A DNA stretch of 64,000 bases from Prochlorococcus sp. AG-347-J19 (GCA_003279015.1 QCBV01000002.1:143155-207154), one strand, 5' to 3'; shown: positions 42,836-52,936, counted from the first letter of the stretch. Notes: a model not told the origin generated them from the letters alone. A program made the numbers and translations.

Positions 42836-43783
42836 ATGGAAGAGAAATTAACTCTTTTCAAGAATCGTAAAAGATTCGGTATCGAAAAAAATATAGATAT
42901 TATCTTCAAGAATACTGCTCTAGTCTTGTCTAGTTTCGTTGCAATAATACTTTTAGGAATTATTTTAGTAGTCTTTTTTCAGTCATTCGAATCCTTTTCA
43001 AGGTATGGCTTGAAGTTTCTAGTAACCTCTGAATGGAATCCTGTAAAAGATGAATACGGAGCTTTTACTGCAATATATGGCACATTAGTAACTTCATTTC
43101 TTTCGCTATTAATAACTATCCCTCTAGGCGTTGGAACTGCAATATTTATTACCGAGGACTTTGTACCGAAAGTTTTTAGAGAAATAATAGGTTCTTTTGT
43201 TGAATTATTAGCAGCTATTCCATCAGTTGTATTGGGTCTTTGGGCAATATTTGTAATGGAACCTTTTTTTAGAGCCTTTTTTGTCTTTTTACATAATTTC
43301 TTTGGTTGGATTCCTTTATTCAGTACAGAACCCACAGGTAGGAATTCTTTGTTAGCAATATTGATTTTAGTAGTAATGCTTTTGCCAATAGTGACTTCCA
43401 TTGCAAGGGATTCACTTAATCAGGTTCCTAAAAAGCTTAGAAATGCAGCCTACGGAATTGGAGCAAGTAGATGGAAAACAATATTTTCAGTGATTTTACC
43501 GGCAGCATTATCAGGAATTATGGCAGGTGTTCTTCTTGCTTTAGGTAGAGCAATGGGAGAAACGATGGCTGTCACAATGATAATTGGTAATTCAAATGCA
43601 TTTAGTTGGTCTCTCTTATCTCCTGGATATACTATTTCCTCAATGCTTGCAAATCAGTTCGGTGAAGCTGATGGAAGTCAGGTCTCATCACTCTTTTATG
43701 CGGCTTTTGTATTGATGATCCTGTCATTAGTGGTCAATATCTTTGCACAGTGGCTGGTTAAGAAATTCAGTCTCAAATACTAG
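42836..43783 (+). CDS. pstC: Phosphate ABC transporter permease PstC
   Basis: 315 aa, six helices. The coupling loop is RNAAYGIGASRWKTIFSVILP, the start FFQSFESFSRYGLKFL is standard PstC, and GRAMGETMAVTMIIGNS is the conserved C-terminal motif. With PstA it forms the phosphate channel. First gene of pstCAB, with pstA six bases downstream. Confidence 0.95.
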   Translation: MEEKLTLFKNRKRFGIEKNIDIIFKNTALVLSSFVAIILLGIILVVFFQSFESFSRYGLKFLVTSEWNPVKDEYGAFTAIYGTLVTSFLSLLITIPLGVGTAIFITEDFVPKVFREIIGSFVELLAAIPSVVLGLWAIFVMEPFFRAFFVFLHNFFGWIPLFSTEPTGRNSLLAILILVVMLLPIVTSIARDSLNQVPKKLRNAAYGIGASRWKTIFSVILPAALSGIMAGVLLALGRAMGETMAVTMIIGNSNAFSWSLLSPGYTISSMLANQFGEADGSQVSSLFYAAFVLMILSLVVNIFAQWLVKKFSLKY

Positions 43784-43789
43784 ATAATT

Positions 43790-44683
43790 ATGAATTCACT
43801 TTATTACCAGAAAAGATTATCAAGAAATATAGGAGATAAATTCTTTACTTCTTTATCCGTAATTTGTGCATTGATTGCAATACTTCCTTTGATTTTTTTG
43901 GTTACTTATATTCTTATTAAAGGTGGTTCTCAAATTACACCAGAACTATTTACTTTAGAACCAAACCCACCTGGAGATGATTTAGATGCAGGAGGGATTA
44001 ATCCTGCATTGATCGGGACATTAATAATTACTACCATTGCTTCAATTATTGCCATACCAGTGGGTGTCGGCGGTGGTATTTATTTAGCTGAATATTCTAA
44101 AGGTGGTGCTTTTTCAAGATTTATTAGATTTGGGGTAAATGTTCTGGCGGGAGTCCCTTCAATTATTGCCGGTGTATTTATTTATGCCTTGATTGTCTCG
44201 ACAAAAATTTTGTTTGGAAGTATGTATAGCGGTTTGGCAGGAGGTATGGCTCTTTCAATATTGATGTTACCTACTGTGATAAAGACGACTGATGAAGGTT
44301 TAAAGTTAGTCCCGAACGAATTAAGATATGCGTCTCTTGGTGTTGGAGCAAGTATGTATACAACTATATTGAAAGTTACTTTGCCCTCTGCCTTTAGGTC
44401 TATTGCTACTGGCGTTGTACTTGGAATCGCAAGAGCTGCAGGTGAAACAGCACCTTTGATATTTACGGCTTTATTCTCTTACTACTACATAACAGGCTTT
44501 GGAGACTTGTTTTATGAGATGGGTTCTTTGGCTGTATTGATATACAACTTTGCACTTGAACCTTATGATGCACAGAATAAATTAGCCTGGGCAGCTTCCT
44601 TTATTCTTGTTTTGTCGATACTATCAGTAAATATATTTTCAAGGATATTAGCCGCTTTTACTGAGAAAACTAAGAGAGTATAA
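43790..44683 (+). CDS. pstA: Phosphate ABC transporter permease PstA
   Basis: 297 aa, six helices. Its coupling loop RYASLGVGASMYTTILKVTLP and the conserved GIARAAGETAPLIFTALF identify PstA. Next gene pstB starts directly at its stop. Confidence 0.95.
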   Translation: MNSLYYQKRLSRNIGDKFFTSLSVICALIAILPLIFLVTYILIKGGSQITPELFTLEPNPPGDDLDAGGINPALIGTLIITTIASIIAIPVGVGGGIYLAEYSKGGAFSRFIRFGVNVLAGVPSIIAGVFIYALIVSTKILFGSMYSGLAGGMALSILMLPTVIKTTDEGLKLVPNELRYASLGVGASMYTTILKVTLPSAFRSIATGVVLGIARAAGETAPLIFTALFSYYYITGFGDLFYEMGSLAVLIYNFALEPYDAQNKLAWAASFILVLSILSVNIFSRILAAFTEKTKRV

Positions 44684-45493
44684 ATGATTAAAACTAATAA
44701 AAAAATACCAAAGAATATCATTTTATCTCTTGAGAATGTATCTATTAGTTATGGAACATTTGAAGCTGTAAGAAATGTTTTTTGTAACTTTAAAAAAGGA
44801 AATATAACCTCCCTTATTGGCCCTTCAGGTTGTGGTAAATCAACTGTTCTTAGATCATTAAATAGGATGAATGATCTGATTCCGAACTGTTCCTTGAAAG
44901 GAACAGTTCTGTTTGATGGAACTAATATTTACGATAAAAGAGTAGATCCAGTTGAAGTGAGAAGAAGAATTGGGATGGTTTTTCAGCAACCAAATCCTTT
45001 CCCGAAATCTATTTACGAAAATATTGCATTTGGGGCAAGAATTAATGGCTTTACTGGAGATATGGATGTATTAGTGGAAAGTTCACTTAGAAAAGCTGCC
45101 TTGTGGGACGAATGTAAGGATAAATTAAATGATAGTGGTTACTCTTTATCTGGCGGACAACAACAAAGACTATGTATAGCAAGGACCATCGCAATTGAAC
45201 CTGAAATAATTCTGATGGATGAACCATGCTCAGCGTTAGATCCAATTTCTACTTTAAAAATAGAAGAGACTATGCACGAACTTAAGAAGAATTACACAAT
45301 AATAATCGTTACTCATAATATGCAGCAGGCATTAAGAGTTAGTGATATGACTGCATTTTTTAATGCTATTGAATATGAAGATGGTGATGGAGGGAAAGTT
45401 GGTTATCTTGCAGAATTTAATTCCACTAAGAAAATTTTTAATTCTCCAAAAGAAAAAACTACTCAGGAATACATATCAGGTAAATTTGGTTGA
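44684..45493 (+). CDS. pstB: Phosphate ABC transporter ATPase PstB
   Basis: 269 aa. Walker A is GPSGCGKST, the PstB signature [16 protein letters not shown] and Walker [14 protein letters not shown]. The [15 protein letters not shown] tail is as in other PstB proteins, though slightly extended. Powers PstCA; in other bacteria PstB also takes part in signalling to PhoR. It abuts pstA, so the operon is fully packed. Confidence 0.96.
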   Translation: MIKTNKKIPKNIILSLENVSISYGTFEAVRNVFCNFKKGNITSLIGPSGCGKSTVLRSLNRMNDLIPNCSLKGTVLFDGTNIYDKRVDPVEVRRRIGMVFQQPNPFPKSIYENIAFGARINGFTGDMDVLVESSLRKAALWDECKDKLNDSGYSLSGGQQQRLCIARTIAIEPEIILMDEPCSALDPISTLKIEETMHELKKNYTIIIVTHNMQQALRVSDMTAFFNAIEYEDGDGGKVGYLAEFNSTKKIFNSPKEKTTQEYISGKFG

Positions 45494-45499
45494 TGTTAA

Positions 45500-45535
45500 A
45501 TTTTTACCTTTAAAAAGAAAGATTTTTACCTTTAA
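45500..45535. repeat. 14-base direct repeat with 22-base period
   Basis: ATTTTTACCTTTAA occurs at 45500-45513 and 45522-45535, exactly 22 bases (two helix turns) apart, directly after pstB. CTTTAA is a PHO-box-like core, so PhoB binding is possible; chance in AT-rich DNA cannot be excluded. Confidence 0.4.
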
Positions 45536-45548
45536 CAAAGGCAAGGGG

Positions 45549-45577
45549 TAGACAAACAGTATAAATACCTATATAGT
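45549..45577 (+). promoter_or_regulatory. Sigma-70-type promoter
   Basis: -35 TAGACA at 45549-45554, 17-base spacer, -10 TATAGT at 45572-45577. It would drive the 29-aa gene starting at 45602 and possibly the genes after it. Confidence 0.5.
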
Positions 45578-45601
45578 TATCTCGAATTAGTAAGTTTATC
45601 T

Positions 45602-45691
45602 TTGAAAAACTACCCTTTTCTACCTTTCTTGATTTTTGCAGGGGCTCTAATAACAACTGCAACAATAGGATTGCCCGTATTTACTTCATAA
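45602..45691 (+). CDS. 29-aa membrane microprotein
   Basis: 29 aa from TTG 45602 (KNYPFLPFLIFAGALITTA...), one hydrophobic helix, TAA at 45689. A promoter fits 25 bases upstream. Resembles tiny photosynthetic subunits in size but matches none I know. Confidence 0.45.
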   Translation: MKNYPFLPFLIFAGALITTATIGLPVFTS

Positions 45692-45721
45692 TTTAAGAGT
45701 ATTTCTATTTCAGGTAATCTT

Positions 45722-45877
45722 ATGGTTTCAATATTAAATAAAGAATTAATTGGAAGTCCTCATAAAACCTTAATAAAGGGAAATTTATTTGACTTTATAA
45801 AAAAAAGAGAGAATATGAATCTGTGTGGGAGTGAAAAATCTGTATTAAAACCATTTTTAAAAGTGGTTAATTTCTAA
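45722..45877 (+). CDS. 51-aa hypothetical protein
   Basis: 51 aa (starts MVSILNKELIGSPHKTLIKGN), soluble and basic, one cysteine. Clean frame ATG to TAA. Not recognised. Confidence 0.45.
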   Translation: MVSILNKELIGSPHKTLIKGNLFDFIKKRENMNLCGSEKSVLKPFLKVVNF

Positions 45878-45887
45878 TTTATTTATC

Positions 45888-46034
45888 ATGGATAAAACTA
45901 AAGAACAGTTAGAAAAATTAAGAGAAGTAGCAGAAGCATCTCTTACAAAAACGGATGAACTTCAAAAAGTTCTTGCTCAAATTGAAGCTTTAATGTCTAG
46001 AGAAGAATCACAAACATTATCAAAGAAGAAATAA
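45888..46034 (+). CDS. 48-aa helical small protein
   Basis: 48 aa (starts MDKTKEQLEKLREVAEAS), a charged amphipathic helix with coiled-coil character and a KKK end. It follows the 51-aa gene by 10 bases. Not recognised. Confidence 0.6.
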   Translation: MDKTKEQLEKLREVAEASLTKTDELQKVLAQIEALMSREESQTLSKKK

Positions 46035-46103
46035 TTATTTAAAAAATAATTTTAGGTTTTGTACTTTTAATTACACCTATACGATTTCATTGTAGTTATT
46101 AAT

Positions 46104-46190
46104 TAGGTATGCAGAACCCGTTCCAAAGTTTTCTGTTAGGTCTCGAGGTCTTACCTTCTTTAAGTAAAAGACCTCTTTAATTTGTTTGTT
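46104..46190 (+). ncRNA. Candidate small RNA with terminator
   Basis: A non-coding-looking stretch with a GC-richer patch (GCAGAACCCGTTCC) ends in a hairpin, GAGGTCTT (46145-46152) with AAGACCTC (46168-46175), and a T-rich tail. A 23-codon frame (ATG 46110) overlaps it, so a micropeptide is the alternative. Its 5' end is estimated. Confidence 0.35.
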
Positions 46191-46192
46191 TT
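46145..46192 (+). terminator. Intrinsic terminator
   Basis: GAGGTCTT/AAGACCTC hairpin with a 15-base loop followed by TTTAATTTGTTTG. Ends the candidate small RNA or the upstream small-gene transcript. Confidence 0.65.
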
Positions 46193-46217
46193 TATTATAT
46201 TTTTATAACCTGCTTAT

Positions 46218-46520
46218 TTAGTTGATTACTTTATAGATTTCTTTCAAGCAGACATTTACATCAAAAGATTCAGTATTTACAACCTCTAATCCTGTTTTTT
46301 CTGTAACTTCAACAGTTGCATTACATTCGTCTTGTCTAAGAGCCATATAACTTGGCTTTATGTCTTCAATATCTAGTTCAACACTTGATTCAGTATCTTC
46401 CTTATATTGTTCCATGACTAATGTAAGTGCCTCTATCTCAACCGAAAAATTATCATTTGCTTTTGCTCCAAATGAAATTACAAGAAATGGAAATAAAATC
46501 AAGGATATTAATTTTTTCAT
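46218..46520 (-). CDS. 100-aa secreted hypothetical protein
   Basis: A signal peptide (MKKLISLILFPFLVISFGAKA) of about 21 residues is followed by a small acidic domain with two cysteines (DECNATVEV and NVCLKEIYK). Probably periplasmic. Not recognised. Confidence 0.7.
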   Translation of the reverse strand: MKKLISLILFPFLVISFGAKANDNFSVEIEALTLVMEQYKEDTESSVELDIEDIKPSYMALRQDECNATVEVTEKTGLEVVNTESFDVNVCLKEIYKVIN

Positions 46521-46723
46521 TTCTATAAAATGTGTTTATTTTTTTTATAACGTGGATTGTCTGCTAAGGAAAGGGTCATTAGCTATAAAAATTTTTTTTC
46601 TATTTCTACTAGTAGAGATTGATTTATAGCAATAAAATAATTGATAAAAAAAATAATCGAGACTTTTAAGTATAAATTGGCATATCTAAATGAAAAATTT
46701 AAGTCACTTCAATAGGATTTTTC

Positions 46724-47374
46724 TTAAGATTTTATTTCGATAATTTCTTCCTCAGAAACTATTGCCCATTTTTTAAATGATTTTTTGCATGGATATCCTC
46801 CAGTTAAGTCTCCAAATGCAGGTAAAAATAAAGTATTTTTAGTCTTATCCATTGCAAAGCACCTAAAAGATAATTTATCTCCATTGTTTTTTAAATGGAT
46901 TTTTGGATGATAATGTCCACAAATATTCAATGTTTTATTATTTTCTAAATTAACTGGTTCATGGCTAAAAGTAATTTTTTTAGTTTTTCTAATATCAACA
47001 ATTTTTATATTTTTAATATCACAACCTACATCGTGATTACCGAGGATGAGTTCAACATTAGTTTTTAGTAGCTCAGGAAGATCCTCAACTTTTTTTTGAA
47101 GAGTTTTATCTATTGAATATTTGCTGTGGAATAAATCTCCCAATATTATTAACTTTTCAGGACTATATTTTTTTACTATTTTTTTTATTCTTGCGAAGTT
47201 GTTTTCATCTGAATTATTAGTAAGAGGTATACCATTTTGCTGAAAATACTCAGCTTTCCCAAGATGAATATCGCATATTAACAACTCTTTTGTTCCTGGT
47301 AGAAATAACGCTCTTGAAGGAAGCATCTCTAACAATGTATCTTCCCAACAAAATTTAAAAGAACTTTTTTTCAT
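46724..47374 (-). CDS. pdeM: Ligase-associated metallophosphoesterase PdeM
   Basis: 216 aa. The metal-binding motifs LICDIHLGKAEYFQ, LGDLFHSK, LGNHDVG, SHEPVN and CGHYHPK are all present. PdeM belongs to the ligase-associated DNA repair cassette (with Lhr, an ATP-dependent ligase and an exonuclease); it is predicted to trim DNA ends. It abuts the lhr gene with no spacer. Confidence 0.92.
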   Translation of the reverse strand: MKKSSFKFCWEDTLLEMLPSRALFLPGTKELLICDIHLGKAEYFQQNGIPLTNNSDENNFARIKKIVKKYSPEKLIILGDLFHSKYSIDKTLQKKVEDLPELLKTNVELILGNHDVGCDIKNIKIVDIRKTKKITFSHEPVNLENNKTLNICGHYHPKIHLKNNGDKLSFRCFAMDKTKNTLFLPAFGDLTGGYPCKKSFKKWAIVSEEEIIEIKS

Positions 47375-49861
47375 TTAATCACTATATTTTTTTATAAGTT
47401 TTTCTACTCTTTTTTCTATTGGTTCATTGCTTAAAGTATTTTTAAGTCTTTCAACTAATAAAGGGAAAGCAAAAGGCGTTGGAGTTTTTATCTCGTTTAA
47501 TATAATTTTTAAATTTTTTAATCTTTCTAATGATCTAGATATTCTTTTATTTTCTAATTGATATTCTTTAACTTCTTGATGCGATTGTTTTATCAAAAGA
47601 TGGCCTTCTTCATATTTAGTAAAGACATCGTAGAAAAGACTTGAACTTATTTGAAGTTGAGAGGAGGTTTTTGTTTTGGTTGGATTATTTTGATTTACAA
47701 GTCCACTTATTTGGGCAATATTTTTAAATCTACGTTTTGTTAATTCTGAAAAATTAATTGCATTTTCTAGATCTTCTTCTAATTTTTTGTTATTCAAAAA
47801 GTAATCAGCTTCTTTTTTTATTATGGAAAAATCATAATCTTCTGCGGTAGTTAAGCTGAATCCAAAATCATTAGCAGTAATACTAAATGTAGATTGTTTT
47901 AATTTTGCCAATCTCAAAGCCCATAAAAATGCAATTCCTTCATTTACAAATTTGCCATCAAGTGTAAAAACAAAAAGATTTGATAAATCTTTGGTTTTAT
48001 ATATTTCTATGAGGAATTCATCTTTCTTTGGAATATTTGAAAGAACTTTTTGTTTATTCAATATTGGTCGTAATGAATTGAGTTCAGGATTTAAGTAATC
48101 ATAATTTTCTAGTTCGTTGCATATATCTATTTCATTTCTCAAACTCTCACAAAGTAGATCAGAAATTGCCATTTGACCTCCAACCCATGCAGGAATTAGA
48201 GAACTTTTTTTTGTTGATTTCTTAACGTATAAGATCATATCTCTTATTCTTACAAATTGAAGCATTTTGCCAGCAAAGTAAAATGTATCTCCAGGATTTA
48301 ATTTTGAAGCAAAATTCTCCTCTAAATTACCTAAAGATTTACCTTTCATATATTTGACATTCACAAATTTGTCACTTGTAATTGTCCCAATATTGAACTT
48401 ATGCATTCTTATTAAAGATTTGTCTTTTACAAAATATTTAAAGTTTTCATTATTATTTTGTGATTCCTCTTTAATTATCTTTTTATATTTTGGGTATGCT
48501 TTAAGACATTTTCCTCCATATTCTAAAAAGTCAAGACACCAATTCCAATCTTGATCTTTTAATTTTCTATAACTCCAGCAATTTTTAATTCTTTCTTTCT
48601 CAATTTTTGGATCAAAGCCATTTCCGCATGCCAGACTTATTAGATGTTGTAGAAGCACATCATAAGATAATTCGGGAAGTCTAATTTCCTCAGATATACC
48701 ACTTTTTATTATTCTTCTCATTGCACTAATCTCTAATAACTCTAAAGAATTAGTAGGCATAAAAATTATTTTTGATTTTCCACCTGGTCTATGAGCACTT
48801 CTTCCAGCTCTTTGTATGAGTCTAGCTAAATTCTTTGCACTACCAATTTGAACTATTTGATCTACAGGTTGGAAGTCAACTCCTAAATCTAACGAGCTGG
48901 TGCAGACTACCCATTTTATTAGTCCGTCTTTAACACCTTCTTCAACTCTTTTTCTATCTTCTTTATCCAGGGAGCCGTGATGAAGTGCAATTTTGTCTTG
49001 CATCTCTGGGAGAAAAAATTTAAGACATTGATACCATCTTTCAGATTGATTTCTCGTATTGGTGAATAATAAGGTGCTTTTATTTTTATCCAGGATTTTT
49101 AATAGTGAAGAATGACTTCTAATGCCAAGATGCCCACTCCATGGAAAGGTAGTTTCCTCCTCTGGTAAAACACTTATAATTTCGATCTCTTTTTGAATAT
49201 TTGTACTTATAATTTTGGGTTTAATAGCGCTCATTCCAACTATTGCTCTTGCTGCTTCTTCAATATTTCCAATAGTTGCAGACATTGCCCAAATTTGTAA
49301 ATTTTTTATATTACCTCTTAGCCAACTTAAAGATAACTCGCACTGGTTTCCTCTTTTACTACCCATTAATTCATGCCATTCGTCAATAATTATTGATGAC
49401 AACTCCTTGAACAGATTATTAGATTCTTTATTAGAAAGTAAAAGAGATAAAGACTCTGGAGTTGTAATAAGAATATTGGGTGGTTTAGCAAGTTGCTTTT
49501 TCTTTTCATATGGGGTTGTATCCCCATTCCTAATTTCAACAGTGATTTCTTTATTAAAATGCAAAGCTGCTAATTGTATGGAATTTTTTAGATCTCTACT
49601 TAGTGCTTTTAAAGGGGTTATTAATAATATATTCACACTTTTATTATTTTTGGGATCATCTATCTTTGATAGAGGTCCCATTAATGCAGCATAAGTTTTG
49701 CCGCATCCAGTAGGAACTTGTATTATTCCACTTTCTCCATTTAAAAATGCTTCCCAAGATTCGATCTGATAAGGTAGTGGCTCCCATCCATTTGTGAAGA
49801 AAAACTGTTTAATTTTAGAAATTAAATTATTTTGCTTATTATTTTTCGTAATATTTTTCAT
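47375..49861 (-). CDS. lhr: Ligase-associated Lhr-type DNA helicase
   Basis: 828 aa, full length for the ligase-associated branch. Helicase motif I GCGKTYAALM, motif II DEWHELMG, SATIGN (motif III), motif VI QRAGRSAHRPGG; the middle has an Lhr winged-helix region and a long C-terminal DUF4175-like core. It would unwind DNA or DNA/RNA duplexes at breaks. It overlaps the ligase stop by four bases. Confidence 0.94.
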   Translation of the reverse strand: MKNITKNNKQNNLISKIKQFFFTNGWEPLPYQIESWEAFLNGESGIIQVPTGCGKTYAALMGPLSKIDDPKNNKSVNILLITPLKALSRDLKNSIQLAALHFNKEITVEIRNGDTTPYEKKKQLAKPPNILITTPESLSLLLSNKESNNLFKELSSIIIDEWHELMGSKRGNQCELSLSWLRGNIKNLQIWAMSATIGNIEEAARAIVGMSAIKPKIISTNIQKEIEIISVLPEEETTFPWSGHLGIRSHSSLLKILDKNKSTLLFTNTRNQSERWYQCLKFFLPEMQDKIALHHGSLDKEDRKRVEEGVKDGLIKWVVCTSSLDLGVDFQPVDQIVQIGSAKNLARLIQRAGRSAHRPGGKSKIIFMPTNSLELLEISAMRRIIKSGISEEIRLPELSYDVLLQHLISLACGNGFDPKIEKERIKNCWSYRKLKDQDWNWCLDFLEYGGKCLKAYPKYKKIIKEESQNNNENFKYFVKDKSLIRMHKFNIGTITSDKFVNVKYMKGKSLGNLEENFASKLNPGDTFYFAGKMLQFVRIRDMILYVKKSTKKSSLIPAWVGGQMAISDLLCESLRNEIDICNELENYDYLNPELNSLRPILNKQKVLSNIPKKDEFLIEIYKTKDLSNLFVFTLDGKFVNEGIAFLWALRLAKLKQSTFSITANDFGFSLTTAEDYDFSIIKKEADYFLNNKKLEEDLENAINFSELTKRRFKNIAQISGLVNQNNPTKTKTSSQLQISSSLFYDVFTKYEEGHLLIKQSHQEVKEYQLENKRISRSLERLKNLKIILNEIKTPTPFAFPLLVERLKNTLSNEPIEKRVEKLIKKYSD

Positions 49862-51498
49862 GATATTTTTTTCATTAGTTCATAAGCATTCTCTAGGCTA
49901 TCTGCATCATTAATTTTTTTATCTTTTCTCCATTTCGTTATTCTTGGGAATCGTACTGCTATGCCTGACTTATGACGTTTAGAAATTTGTATTTTCTCAA
50001 AAGATATTTCGAATACCATTTCTGGTTTTAAAGAACGAACAGGACCAAATTTTTCTATTGTATTTTTTCTTATCCATTTATCTAGCTCCTTAATCTCAAT
50101 ATTCGTTAAACCAGAATATGCACTTGCAAATTTAATTAATTCTTTGTCTTTCCATAATGCAAAACTGTAATCTGTGTACAGACCAGCTCTTCTACCGCTA
50201 CCGCCCTTAGCGTAAATTAGAACAGCATCCAGTTGCATAGGATCAACTTTATATTTCCACCAAATACCTTTCTTTCTACCGGATGAGTATATAGAAGACT
50301 TTTTCTTAATTATTAATCCTTCAGTATTATTTTCTCGAGATTTTTCTTTATAAGTTAAAGCATCAGGCCAATCTTTAGGAAAAATTAAATCACATATTTT
50401 GAAAATATCAGAGATATTATTCTCAGTTTTAATTTGCCATTTTGAAAAATATTTTTCTAACTTAATTCTTCTATTTTCTAATTTAATTTCTCTTATATCT
50501 CTCCCATTAATCTCTAAAAGATCATAAGCAATAAAAATAATTGGATATTTTATTTGGATTGATCTAGTAGGAGACTTTCTATTTATTCTTTTTTGAAGTA
50601 AAGAAAAATCAAAGGGAATTTGTTCTTTAAAATTCCAAACTAATAATTCCCCATCAAGAACAAAATTATCTTTTATATGAAACATTTTCTCTGCTAATTC
50701 TGGGAAAGACTCATTTACTAATTCTTGCCCTCTTGTCCATAACGAAATATTGCCTGACCTTTTAATTAATTGCATCCTTATACCGTCGTATTTCCATTCA
50801 AATTGAAAATCATTTATTGAATTTTTGAAGATTTTATCTTCAATAGTATTTGCTAGAAGAAATGGAAATGGTTTGGAATTTAACTCTTGAAGATTGATAT
50901 TCTTGTTAATTAAAAATTCATATGATTCAATTGAAGGTTTAAAATCACCCATCAACCTATGAGAAATAATCTCTTCCTCAATATTAATTAGTTTTGATAT
51001 TGATTTTGTGATTAATCCGATAGAGACTCCTACTCTAAAAGTTCCTGTAAGAATTTTATTAAAAATTAGATGGTTATCTTCAGGTAATGTTTCCCAAAGA
51101 TTTTTAATTTCTAAATTTTTCTCCTCCTCATTAAGTTTTGATAATGCAGGTATCGTTTCGCTTAGTAATTCATTGAGACTTATATTTGATAATTTCTTTT
51201 TTCTGGAATTAGTTTTATTTTTAAGTAATAAAGTTATCACCTCAGCAGAATCACCAACTTTTAAATAACATGTATCAATTAACCATTGAGGATATTCATA
51301 TATTTGAGAAAAAAGATTTTTTAGATATCTTCCACTAATAAATCTCTTATTACTTTTTCCAGTTAGTAAGTATATTGCCCATGAATTATCTATTGGATCA
51401 TTAGATAAAAAATAATTCCTTAAAACTTCAATTTTATTATTTGTACTATTAATTGAATCTAGATCACCAAATAATTCTGAAAACTTTTTTAAGCTCAT
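49858..51498 (-). CDS. lig: ATP-dependent DNA ligase, repair cassette
   Basis: 546 aa. N-terminal DNA-binding domain, adenylation domain with the lysine motif FEWKYDGIRMQLI (KxDG), LDGELLVW, and the OB domain with the terminal motif RFPRITKWRKDK. It is separate from the NAD-type replicative LigA of cyanobacteria and from the LigA-like fragment at 19903. In the cassette it seals breaks processed by PdeM, Lhr and the exonuclease. Confidence 0.95.
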   Translation of the reverse strand: MSLKKFSELFGDLDSINSTNNKIEVLRNYFLSNDPIDNSWAIYLLTGKSNKRFISGRYLKNLFSQIYEYPQWLIDTCYLKVGDSAEVITLLLKNKTNSRKKKLSNISLNELLSETIPALSKLNEEEKNLEIKNLWETLPEDNHLIFNKILTGTFRVGVSIGLITKSISKLINIEEEIISHRLMGDFKPSIESYEFLINKNINLQELNSKPFPFLLANTIEDKIFKNSINDFQFEWKYDGIRMQLIKRSGNISLWTRGQELVNESFPELAEKMFHIKDNFVLDGELLVWNFKEQIPFDFSLLQKRINRKSPTRSIQIKYPIIFIAYDLLEINGRDIREIKLENRRIKLEKYFSKWQIKTENNISDIFKICDLIFPKDWPDALTYKEKSRENNTEGLIIKKKSSIYSSGRKKGIWWKYKVDPMQLDAVLIYAKGGSGRRAGLYTDYSFALWKDKELIKFASAYSGLTNIEIKELDKWIRKNTIEKFGPVRSLKPEMVFEISFEKIQISKRHKSGIAVRFPRITKWRKDKKINDADSLENAYELMKKIS

Positions 51499-51500
51499 AT

Positions 51501-52487
51501 TTATTTACCGAATGAAAGGACATTTATTGATTCCTTTTCAACTAAATATTTACTTAAGGCTTCACTATCTCCATGATGAAAAAATACATTTTTTGCTTCA
51601 GACTTTTTTACTACTTCCAGAATTCCATCCCAATCCGCATGATCAGAGATTGCGAATCCTTTATCATATCCTGATCTTTTTCTTAGAGCTCTTATTGACA
51701 TCCAACCACTCGCGAAAGCTGTTTGAATGTTTTTGAAATTTTTTAAATAAGAACCCTTACTTAAAGATGGTGGTAATAATATTAGACTTCCTTTAAGTTC
51801 ATCTATCTTTTTTTTATTTTCAATTTTTATAGTATCTTTAATATCAATTCCAAGTTCCCTATAACTATTGTTCATTTTGTGAATACTGCCATGGGAATAA
51901 ATATTGCCTTTAAAACTTGTTTGACTAATTTCGTTTAACAATCTCTGAGCTTTTCCAAGTGAATAGCAGAAAAGTAAAGAAGTTTTTTCTGGTGAATTAG
52001 TTATCCATTTTGAAATATCATTTGCTATTTTATTTGATTCATCCCACTTAAATATTGGCAAACCAAAAGTACATTCGCTTATTAAATAATCAGTTTTTAC
52101 TATTTCATATTGTTTGCAAGTTTGATCTTTTTGAAGCTTAAAGTCACCTGAAATTAGCCATTTTTCTTCAGCAAAAATAAACCTTATTTGACTAGATCCA
52201 AGGATGTGACCGGATGGATGAAAAGAAATATTAATGCCATTTATCTTAAATTCTTCTCCATATTCAAAAGTCTTAATTTTTATATTATCTCTAACTCTTT
52301 CTTTAAGAAGTATCGCAGTTTCCTTAGTAGAAATGTATTCTTCACAGCCAAATGTAAAGTGATCAAAATGAGCATGAGTTATTAATGCCTTTTTTACTGG
52401 CTTATTTGGATCAATCCAAATATCAGCAAGTTCACAATAAAGATTCCCATCTTCATATCTAATTAAATATTCTTGTTTAGTTCTCAA
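51501..52487 (-). CDS. exo: Ligase-associated MBL-fold exonuclease
   Basis: 328 aa, TTG start (no nearby ATG). The metallo-beta-lactamase metal site is THAHFDHFTFG, with HPSGHILGSSQI, ISGDFKL and FFHHGD completing the fold; the LISECTFGLP and DHADWDG motifs match the mRNA 3'-end-processing-factor-like exonuclease of the ligase cassette. First gene of the four-gene cassette; two bases before lig. Confidence 0.9.
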   Translation of the reverse strand: MRTKQEYLIRYEDGNLYCELADIWIDPNKPVKKALITHAHFDHFTFGCEEYISTKETAILLKERVRDNIKIKTFEYGEEFKINGINISFHPSGHILGSSQIRFIFAEEKWLISGDFKLQKDQTCKQYEIVKTDYLISECTFGLPIFKWDESNKIANDISKWITNSPEKTSLLFCYSLGKAQRLLNEISQTSFKGNIYSHGSIHKMNNSYRELGIDIKDTIKIENKKKIDELKGSLILLPPSLSKGSYLKNFKNIQTAFASGWMSIRALRKRSGYDKGFAISDHADWDGILEVVKKSEAKNVFFHHGDSEALSKYLVEKESINVLSFGK

Positions 52488-52522
52488 AACTACATCTCTT
52501 ACAATGAAGTTAATTTAGCTAA

Positions 52523-52936
52523 TTATGCCCACGCTTGTTTTGATAAAGCTATGGCTGAAATTGTTAGTAAAGCAATAACTACAAATTTGTTACTCCAATT
52601 AATCATGAATGAACTAATTTTGTTAAAAGAAACTCTATTAGATTGCATAATCTTTTTTTTATTCATAATGTGATTATTTTCATTATTTTTTAAATAATTT
52701 AAATTATTAATCTCATTTATTAATTTAGATTCGCAAGTTGAGAGTTTTTCTACTTGATTTAATAATTCAATATCTTCTGGCCTTAATAAAGAATTTAATT
52801 CTTTAATTTGTCTTTCGTTATTTATAAGAAATTCATTAACTATCTCATCTGTCCCTAAACCTTTCTTTATATTTAAAAGAATTTCATCTCTTTCCCAGGA
52901 TTTTTCAAGAGAATTTAAAATTTTACTTATGCTCAT
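52523..52936 (-). CDS. 137-aa coiled-coil protein with C-terminal membrane helix
   Basis: Charged helices over about residues 1-105 (NERQIKELNSLLRPEDIELLNQVEKL) are followed by one hydrophobic segment near the C-terminus (NKFVVIALLTISAIALS). It lies 35 bases upstream of the exonuclease, so it could be transcribed with the repair cassette. Not recognised. Confidence 0.65.
   Translation of the reverse strand: MSISKILNSLEKSWERDEILLNIKKGLGTDEIVNEFLINNERQIKELNSLLRPEDIELLNQVEKLSTCESKLINEINNLNYLKNNENNHIMNKKKIMQSNRVSFNKISSFMINWSNKFVVIALLTISAIALSKQAWA

Noticed and set aside
49215..49694. 159-codon open frame opposite lhr
   Set aside because: Antisense to helicase motifs, leucine/serine-rich as expected for such shadows.
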